Assembly (NCBI RefSeq): GCF_014297335.1
Contig: NZ_JACOQH010000002.1
Location: 186,001-250,000 of the forward strand
Length of the DNA: 64,000 nucleotides
Reading direction: 5' to 3'
From: Roseburia_D yibonii
Lineage (GTDB): Bacteria; Bacillota; Clostridia; Lachnospirales; Lachnospiraceae
Shown here: positions 58,505 through 64,000 of the stretch, piece by piece
Layout of the letters: each line of letters begins with the position of its first letter
How positions within the stretch are numbered: position 1 is the first letter of the stretch
Translations under genes and position numbers: made by a program
Notes under the pieces: generated by a model
Databases searched by the model: none
What the model saw: only the letters and a program-made list of their open reading frames with translations
What the model was told of the DNA's origin: nothing

Positions 58505-59698
58505 ATGAGACAGCAGTTACTTCATACACCGGAGGGAGTCCGGGATATTTACAACGGGGAATGTGAGAAGAAAATGGTGCTGCAGGATCATCTGCGCAGT
58601 ACCTTAAAGAACTACGGATATCATTTCATAGAGACCCCGACCTTTGAGTTTTTTGATATATTCGGAAAAGAGATCGGAACGATTCCGTCGAGAGAGCTTT
58701 ATAAGTTCTTTGACCGGGAGGGCAATACACTGGTGTTACGCCCGGATATGACGCCATCCATTGCGCGGTGTGCGGTAAAATACTATATGGATGAGGATCT
58801 GCCGATCCGGCTCTGCTATATGGGAAATACATTCATCAATAATAACAGCTATCAGGGGCGTTTAAAGGAAAATACCCAGCTTGGCGCGGAACTGATCGGA
58901 GCGGATTCTGTGGATGCGGACGCTGAGATCATTGCAATGGCTGTGGAGTGCCTGCTCACTTCCGGGTTAAAGGAATTTCAGCTTGGAATCGGACATGTGG
59001 GATTTTTACAGGGTCTCATGGATGCCGCAGGGCTTGATGAGGAACGTGAGGAAGAGTTAAAGGATCTGATCTCGAACAAAAATTTCTTTGGCGTGGAGGA
59101 GTTTGTCGCAAACCTTTCACTGGCACCGGAATTAAAACAGATGTTTGGAAAGATCGGAACGTTTTACAATTCTGCGGAGGATCTGGCAGAAGTAAAGCAG
59201 CTGGCGGCAGGATATGACAAGATCTTACATGCGCTGGAACGTCTTGAGAAACTGGATGAAGTCTTAAAACTTTACGGTGTGGATAAATACGTTTCCTATG
59301 AACTCAGCGTGATCAGCAAGTATCATTACTACACCGGCATTATCTTCGCAGGCTATACGTTTGGAAGCGGAGAACCGATCGTAAAGGGCGGACGTTATGA
59401 CGCGCTTTTAACACACTTCGGCAAGGAGTCACCGGCGATCGGATTCGCGGTCGTGATCGACCAGCTTTTAGCTGCTTTGTCCAGACAGAAGATCGAGGTT
59501 GAGACTAAAAACGAGACACAGCTTCTGGTTTATGATGAAGCGCATAAGAAAGAGTCGATCGAACAGGCGGGCGCGCTGCGGAAAAAGGGAAAGGCCGTAG
59601 AACTGATCCCTTATGATACCGCGCACGCGAAGGCAGATTATGAGGCTTATGCAAAGAGAACCGGAATTACGCATATTACATATAAGATTGGGGAATAA
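58505..59698 (+). CDS. hisZ: ATP phosphoribosyltransferase regulatory subunit HisZ
   Basis: A 397-residue protein related to histidyl-tRNA synthetase (class II motifs: LLHTPEGVRDIY, LRPDMTPSIAR). It lacks the anticodon-binding role and instead forms a complex with the short HisG. The C-terminal part is shorter than HisRS. The ATG at 58505 has TTGGAGG upstream; the GTG at 58460 is within the leader. Confidence 0.93.
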   Translation: MRQQLLHTPEGVRDIYNGECEKKMVLQDHLRSTLKNYGYHFIETPTFEFFDIFGKEIGTIPSRELYKFFDREGNTLVLRPDMTPSIARCAVKYYMDEDLPIRLCYMGNTFINNNSYQGRLKENTQLGAELIGADSVDADAEIIAMAVECLLTSGLKEFQLGIGHVGFLQGLMDAAGLDEEREEELKDLISNKNFFGVEEFVANLSLAPELKQMFGKIGTFYNSAEDLAEVKQLAAGYDKILHALERLEKLDEVLKLYGVDKYVSYELSVISKYHYYTGIIFAGYTFGSGEPIVKGGRYDALLTHFGKESPAIGFAVVIDQLLAALSRQKIEVETKNETQLLVYDEAHKKESIEQAGALRKKGKAVELIPYDTAHAKADYEAYAKRTGITHITYKIGE

Positions 59699-59701
59699 AA
59701 G

Positions 59702-60355
59702 ATGGAAGACATGAGATACTTAACGTTCGCTTTAGGTAAGGGACGTCTTGCAAATAAAACACTGGAGACGTTTGAAAAGATCGGGATCACCTGTGAGGAA
59801 ATGAAAGACAAAAATACCCGCAAGCTGATCTTCGTAAATGAGGAGTACAAACTGCGTTTCTTCCTGGCAAAGGGACCGGATGTGCCGACTTATGTGGAGT
59901 ACGGCGCGGCTGATATCGGTATTGTCGGAAAGGATACGATCTTAGAAGAAGCCAGAAACATTTATGAAGTGCTTGATCTTGGATTTGGAAAATGCCGTAT
60001 GTGCATCTGCGGCCCGGCGGAAGCAAAGGAACTGCTGCAGCATCATGAGCAGATCCGTGTCGCGACAAAATACCCGCGGATCGCAAAAGATTATTTCTAT
60101 AACAAAAAGCATCAGACTGTTGAGATCATCAAGTTAAACGGTTCGATCGAGCTTGCGCCGATCGTAGGACTTTCCGAGGTCATCTGCGATATTGTGGAGA
60201 CCGGTTCTACGTTAAGGGAAAACGGACTTGTAGTCTTAGAGGAGGTCTGCCCGCTGTCTGCCCGTATGGTGGTAAACCAGGTCAGCATGAAGATGGAGAA
60301 CGAACGTATTACAAAACTGATCACCGACTTAAAGCAGGTATTAAGGGAGAATTAA
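59702..60355 (+). CDS. hisG: ATP phosphoribosyltransferase, short form
   Basis: A 217-residue HisG of the short type that needs HisZ. It catalyses the first step of histidine synthesis, ATP plus PRPP to phosphoribosyl-ATP. ALGKGRLANKT, GAADIGIVGKD, and IVDIVETGSTLRENGL-type motifs (here CDIVETGSTLREN) are present. The C-terminal allosteric domain is missing, as expected. It starts three bases after hisZ. Confidence 0.95.
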   Translation: MEDMRYLTFALGKGRLANKTLETFEKIGITCEEMKDKNTRKLIFVNEEYKLRFFLAKGPDVPTYVEYGAADIGIVGKDTILEEARNIYEVLDLGFGKCRMCICGPAEAKELLQHHEQIRVATKYPRIAKDYFYNKKHQTVEIIKLNGSIELAPIVGLSEVICDIVETGSTLRENGLVVLEEVCPLSARMVVNQVSMKMENERITKLITDLKQVLREN

Positions 60356-60377
60356 AGGAAAGGAAGTTTGATCTGAT

Positions 60378-61679
60378 ATGAGAATTGTAAACTTAACCAA
60401 AGAAGCTACAGAAAACATTCTGGAAAATTTATTAAAACGCAGTCCGAACAACTATGGAGACTTTGAAGGCAGCGTGGCTGAAATTGTTGCAAATGTTCGA
60501 AAAAACAAGGATGAAGCTATTTTTGAATATTCAAAGAAATTTGACGGGGCTGACATCAATGCAGACAATATTTTAGTCACGGAGGAAGAGATCAAAGAAG
60601 CCTATGAGAAAGTGGATGAAACGCTTCTTAATGTAATGCGTAAGGCACTCGTCAATATCCGTTCCTACCATGAAAAGCAAAAGCAGAACAGCTGGATCGC
60701 AACCGAGGATAACGGAGCGATCTTAGGTCAGAAGGTGACACCGCTTCAACGTGTCGGCGTTTATGTTCCGGGTGGGAAAGCGGTTTATCCTTCTTCGGTA
60801 CTCATGAACATTGTTCCGGCTAAAGTCGCGGGCGTGGATGAGATCATCATGACAACACCGCCGGGACGTGACGGAAAGGTAAATCCTTCCACACTGGTTG
60901 CGGCAAAAGAAGCAGGCGCAGATAAGATCTACAAGGTCGGCGGCGCACAGGCGATCGCAGCGCTCGCATTTGGAACCGAAAGTATTCCGAAAGTAGACAA
61001 GATCGTAGGACCTGGAAATATTTATGTTGCACTGGCTAAAAAAGCAGTGTTCGGTTATGTCAGCATTGATTCGATCGCAGGTCCGAGCGAGATCCTTGTT
61101 CTGGCAGATGAGACTGCGAATGCGCGTTATGTTGCGGCAGATCTGCTTTCCCAGGCGGAACATGACGAGATGGCTTCCGCGATCCTTGTGACCACGAGCC
61201 AGAAACTGGCAGAGGAAGTATCAAAGGAAGTGGACGGCTTTGTAGCAGAGCTTTCCAGAAAAGAGATCATCCAGAAATCCCTCGATCAGTTTGGATATAT
61301 TCTTGTTGCCGATGATATGGAGACCGCGGTCGCGACAGCGAATGAGATCGCACCGGAACACCTTGAGATCATCACGGTAAATCCGTTTGAGACAATGACA
61401 AAGATCCGTAACGCCGGAGCAATCTTCCTTGGCGAATACAGCAGTGAACCGCTCGGCGATTATTTCGCGGGGCCAAACCATGTACTTCCGACCAACGGAA
61501 CCGCAAAATTCTTCTCACCGCTTGGCGTGGATGCCTTTGTAAAGAAATCCAGTATCATTTCTTACTCCAGAGAGGCATTGCAGCCGATCTACCGTGACAT
61601 CGTACAGTTTGCGGAGTGTGAGCAGCTTACCGCGCATGCAAATTCGATCCGTGTGAGATTTGAAGACAAAAAGAATTAA
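60378..61679 (+). CDS. hisD: Histidinol dehydrogenase
   Basis: A 433-residue enzyme for the last two oxidations to histidine. VGVYVPGGKAVYPSSVLMN, GGAQAIAALAFGT, DSIAGPSEI and the zinc/catalytic segment DLLSQAEHDE are diagnostic, as is the C-terminal EHL (NEIAPEHLEI). Length is normal. Confidence 0.96.
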   Translation: MRIVNLTKEATENILENLLKRSPNNYGDFEGSVAEIVANVRKNKDEAIFEYSKKFDGADINADNILVTEEEIKEAYEKVDETLLNVMRKALVNIRSYHEKQKQNSWIATEDNGAILGQKVTPLQRVGVYVPGGKAVYPSSVLMNIVPAKVAGVDEIIMTTPPGRDGKVNPSTLVAAKEAGADKIYKVGGAQAIAALAFGTESIPKVDKIVGPGNIYVALAKKAVFGYVSIDSIAGPSEILVLADETANARYVAADLLSQAEHDEMASAILVTTSQKLAEEVSKEVDGFVAELSRKEIIQKSLDQFGYILVADDMETAVATANEIAPEHLEIITVNPFETMTKIRNAGAIFLGEYSSEPLGDYFAGPNHVLPTNGTAKFFSPLGVDAFVKKSSIISYSREALQPIYRDIVQFAECEQLTAHANSIRVRFEDKKN

Positions 61680-61690
61680 GGAGAGCGGCC

Positions 61691-62278
61691 ATGGAACGTA
61701 TCGCAGACTGTAAAAGAACAACAAAAGAGACAGATATCGCGCTGACACTTAACTTAGACGGCAGCGGAAAAGCAGATATTGACACCGGGATCGGTTTCTT
61801 CGATCATATGCTGGACGGCTTTTCCCGTCATGGCATGTTCGACCTTAACCTGAGGGTAAAGGGAGATCTGATCGTGGATTGTCATCATACGATCGAGGAC
61901 ACCGGCATTGTCCTTGGAACAGCGATCAAGGAAGCTGTGGGAGATAAGAAGGGCATGAAGCGCTTCGGAAGCTGTATTCTGCCCATGGACGAGACATTGG
62001 TGCTCTGTGCCGTTGATCTTTCCGGCAGGCCATATCTTTCCTTTGACGGAGAGTTTACGACAGATCGTGTGGGATATATGGATACAGAAATGGTAAAGGA
62101 ATTTTTCTATGCCATTTCGTATACCGCCGGCATGAACCTCCATATCAAAGTGCTTTCCGGTGGAAATAACCATCACATGATCGAGGCAATGTTTAAGGCA
62201 TTTGCAAGGGCGTTGGATGAGGCAACCGGTTTTGATCCGAGGATCACGGATATTTTATCGACGAAAGGCAGTTTATAG
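61691..62278 (+). CDS. hisB: Imidazoleglycerol-phosphate dehydratase
   Basis: A 195-residue enzyme. The two metal-binding signatures are GIGFFDHMLDGFSRHGMFDL, with CHHTIEDTGIV, and the C-terminal GGNNHHMIEA. It makes imidazole acetol phosphate. It is monofunctional, without the histidinol-phosphatase domain of enteric HisB. AAGGAGAG precedes the ATG. Confidence 0.96.
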   Translation: MERIADCKRTTKETDIALTLNLDGSGKADIDTGIGFFDHMLDGFSRHGMFDLNLRVKGDLIVDCHHTIEDTGIVLGTAIKEAVGDKKGMKRFGSCILPMDETLVLCAVDLSGRPYLSFDGEFTTDRVGYMDTEMVKEFFYAISYTAGMNLHIKVLSGGNNHHMIEAMFKAFARALDEATGFDPRITDILSTKGSL

Positions 62279-62292
62279 TAAGGTAGTATTTT

Positions 62293-63573
62293 ATGGAAAA
62301 AAAGACCATTGTATCAACATTATATTTAAAGGACGGAGCTGCGGTAAACGGATTCCGGGATTTTACGTCTGCCGGGAATCTGTACTCCAAAGTACGTCTG
62401 TATAACGACAGCGGGATTGACAAGATCATCATCTATGATCTTTCAGAAGATGACAAAGAGCATGAAAAGAATATCCAGACAATAAAAAAGCTGGCGCAGA
62501 ATATCGAGATTCCGATCTGCGCGGGCGGAAACATCAACCGGCTTGAAGATATTAAGAAAATACTTTATGCCGGATGTAAACAGGTCGTGTTAAACGCTTC
62601 CAAGCCGGAAACGGCACAGCTCGCGGATGAGGGAAGCAAGCGGTTCGGAAAGGAAAAAATGCTTTTATCCATTGAGAATGTGGATTACATTTTTAAGCAT
62701 TCCGCGGAAATGACGGAAATGTTCCATGAACTGGTTGTCGTGGATCCGGCGATCGTAGAAGCAGTTGAGAGCATGACCCCGATCCCTTATATTGTGCAGA
62801 CGGACAGCTATGAGGCAGATGAGATCATAGAAACACTGCGGAAAGTCAATGTGCGCGGGATTATGGGCGATTTCATCGGACACCCGGAGATCGACGTGAT
62901 GGAGTTAAAGGCAGACTGCAGAGCTGCCGGGATCAAGATGGATAATTTTGAGCCTTCGGTTCAGTGGTCGGACTTAAAGTTAAATTCAGACGGCATGGTT
63001 CCGGTCATTGTGCAGGATTATAAGACAAACGATGTTTTGATGCTTGCCTACATGAACGAGGAGGCATTTAACACTACGATCAATATCGGAAAGATGACCT
63101 ATTACAGCAGGAGCAGACAGGAACTCTGGATCAAGGGCATGACATCCGGTCACATTCAGTATGTGAAATCTTTAACGGCGGACTGTGATTATGACACCCT
63201 GCTCGCAAGAGTTTCACAGATCGGTGCCGCGTGCCATACCGGAAACCGTACCTGCTTTTTCAATGAGATCATCAAAAAAGAGTATGTGGAGAAAAATCCG
63301 CTCAAGGTGTTTGAGACGGTCTACAATGTGATTGCTGACCGGAAGGAACATCCGAGAGAGGGATCCTACACCAATTATCTGTTTGACAAGGGGATCGACA
63401 AGATCTTAAAGAAATGCGGAGAGGAATGCACGGAGATCGTGATCGCCGCAAAAAATCCGGATCCGGAAGAAATTAAATACGAAATTTCGGATTTCCTTTA
63501 TCATGTCATGGTTCTGATGGTAGAAAAGGGCGTTACATGGGAGGAGATCACTGCGGAATTATCACAGCGATAA
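62293..63573 (+). CDS. hisIE: HisIE bifunctional enzyme with a degenerate HisF-like N-terminal domain
   Basis: A 426-residue protein in three parts. Residues 1-215 resemble the HisF/HisA barrel (LKDGAAVNG, GGNINRLEDIKKIL, EIDVMELK), but the HisF catalytic D11 is Y11, K19 is N19, and the second aspartate (HisF D130) is replaced by glutamate (SIEN). Residues 225-330 are phosphoribosyl-AMP cyclohydrolase (HisI; zinc ligands include C314 and C321 in ACHTGNRTC). Residues 338-426 are phosphoribosyl-ATP pyrophosphatase (HisE; GSYTNYLFDKG, EECTEIVIAAKN). The barrel part is probably not catalytic as HisF. The his operon here lacks hisH, hisA and hisF. Confidence 0.9.
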   Translation: MEKKTIVSTLYLKDGAAVNGFRDFTSAGNLYSKVRLYNDSGIDKIIIYDLSEDDKEHEKNIQTIKKLAQNIEIPICAGGNINRLEDIKKILYAGCKQVVLNASKPETAQLADEGSKRFGKEKMLLSIENVDYIFKHSAEMTEMFHELVVVDPAIVEAVESMTPIPYIVQTDSYEADEIIETLRKVNVRGIMGDFIGHPEIDVMELKADCRAAGIKMDNFEPSVQWSDLKLNSDGMVPVIVQDYKTNDVLMLAYMNEEAFNTTINIGKMTYYSRSRQELWIKGMTSGHIQYVKSLTADCDYDTLLARVSQIGAACHTGNRTCFFNEIIKKEYVEKNPLKVFETVYNVIADRKEHPREGSYTNYLFDKGIDKILKKCGEECTEIVIAAKNPDPEEIKYEISDFLYHVMVLMVEKGVTWEEITAELSQR

Positions 63574-63587
63574 AGCGATTACAGAAG

Positions 63588-63628
63588 AAACTGCACACCA
63601 GCGATCAAAAGCGGTGTGCAGTTTTTCT
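63588..63628 (+). terminator. Terminator of the his operon
   Basis: A perfect 12-bp stem (63588-63599 with 63613-63624) around a 13-nt loop, followed by TTCTT. Confidence 0.85.
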
Positions 63629-63656
63629 TGACATCCTTGTGTCCGAACGTTATAAT
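63628..63656 (+). promoter_or_regulatory. Consensus sigma-A promoter of the MarR gene
   Basis: TTGACA, 17-bp spacer, TATAAT, starting at the tail of the preceding terminator. Confidence 0.88.
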
Positions 63657-63664
63657 TTTAGATA

Positions 63665-63678
63665 GTTCACAAGTGAAC
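63665..63678. promoter_or_regulatory. Candidate MarR operator
   Basis: GTTCAC-AA-GTGAAC, a perfect 14-bp palindrome at the likely transcription start (about 63663), as expected of an autoregulatory site. Confidence 0.55.
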
Positions 63679-63699
63679 CAAACGACGGAGACTACGGAA

Positions 63700-64000
63700 A
63701 TGTATAAAGAATACGAAGTGCTTACGTTAGGAGCGGAATTGAAAAAGCTCCTGGAGAAAAAATCAGAACCGCTGATGCAAAAATACGGTCTGCGCAAGAT
63801 CGAGCTGGATATCCTGGCATATCTGGCGAGCGGGCATTATGGTGATACCGCCAAAGACATCATGGGACAGAAACACATTTCAAAAGCACATGTGTCAAAA
63901 TCCATTGATAACTTAAAGGCGCTTGGGTTTATCCGGCTGCATGAGGATCGGGAAGACCACCGTTTCAACCATATTTTCCTGATGGAGAAATCAGACGCGG
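63700..64000 (+). CDS. MarR family transcriptional regulator, 3' partial
   Basis: The first 100 residues are in the window; the rest is cut by the edge. MYKEYEVLTLGAELKKLL is an N-terminal dimerisation helix, and the winged helix-turn-helix includes YGLRKIELDILAYLA, KDIMGQKHISKAHVSKSIDNLKALGFI and HEDREDHRFN. A consensus promoter and a palindrome lie upstream, so it is probably autorepressed. Regulated genes lie beyond the window. Confidence 0.87.
   Translation, partial: MYKEYEVLTLGAELKKLLEKKSEPLMQKYGLRKIELDILAYLASGHYGDTAKDIMGQKHISKAHVSKSIDNLKALGFIRLHEDREDHRFNHIFLMEKSDA

Overview
The window reads as a chromosomal segment of an anaerobic, spore-forming, probably motile Gram-positive bacterium of the class Clostridia. 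The family Lachnospiraceae is my best guess, by inference only, with Roseburia/Agathobacter-like relatives most likely. The evidence is GGAGG-type ribosome sites, many sigma-A promoters with 17-bp spacers, an alpha/beta SASP, GerW and YlbJ sporulation proteins, RecU, RemA, Rqc2 and PRD/RAT sugar control. An Rnf complex, PilZ and CheR proteins, and the Clostridia-typical strings cmk-ispH-rpsA and yicC-remA-gmk-rpoZ point the same way. About 65 genes are present, mostly on the + strand and tightly packed. I found no rRNA, tRNA, CRISPR array, prophage or intact insertion sequence.

Layout. 1-8.6 kb: the 3' part of an oxaloacetate decarboxylase/pyruvate carboxylase carboxyltransferase subunit, 1-phosphofructokinase, a PilZ protein, an RpiR regulator, then flavoprotein-cmk-ispH-rpsA and cheR. 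8.66-8.79 kb: a dense set of hairpins that looks like a dispersed repeat. 8.8-16.7 kb: an RNase H-fold exonuclease (minus), the six-gene rnfCDGEAB operon, a Crh-like HPr paralogue, and the flavin transferase ApbE (minus). 16.8-19.7 kb: proB, DUF896, folate cyclo-ligase, proA. 19.7-24.2 kb: miaB, a NusG-II/Gx-transporter pair, ruvAB, zapA. 24.2-31.8 kb: a U32 protein, FtsW/RodA plus PBP2, Nudix, an unknown gene, DUF2953 and gerW, and a 45-residue membrane protein. 31.8-38.6 kb: rpmB (minus), Asp23, FakA-like, recG, SASP (minus), Rqc2 (minus). 38.6-43.9 kb: a thioesterase and a PTS operon (antiterminator, EIIBA, HPr, EI, HAD). 43.9-51.1 kb: yicC-remA-gmk-rpoZ, rimO-pgsA-pncC-rsmD-coaD, a coiled-coil protein, ylbJ (minus). 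51.1-58.4 kb: an M23 peptidase, two pseudouridine synthases, a HAD phosphatase, a YgiQ radical SAM protein, an AlbA-type regulator, recU. 58.4-63.6 kb: hisZGDB and a three-domain HisIE. The window ends inside a MarR regulator.

How genes work together. Rnf and ApbE form one unit: ApbE attaches FMN to the threonines seen in RnfD and RnfG. The NusG-II/Gx pair may belong to flavin traffic across the same membrane. The PTS locus is controlled by two RAT/terminator switches that frame the antiterminator gene. Its HPr keeps the catalytic His15 but has Arg at position 46, while a second HPr-like protein 26 kb upstream keeps the regulatory serine but has no catalytic histidine. This suggests that transport and catabolite signalling are divided between two proteins.

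The most interesting observations are that HPr/Crh split with a cre-like site upstream of the Crh-like gene, the EIIBA protein without EIIC, the degenerate HisF-like domain fused to HisIE, the hairpin-rich repeat at 8.7 kb, and a possible operator in the his leader. I see no defence island or large unknown gene cluster.
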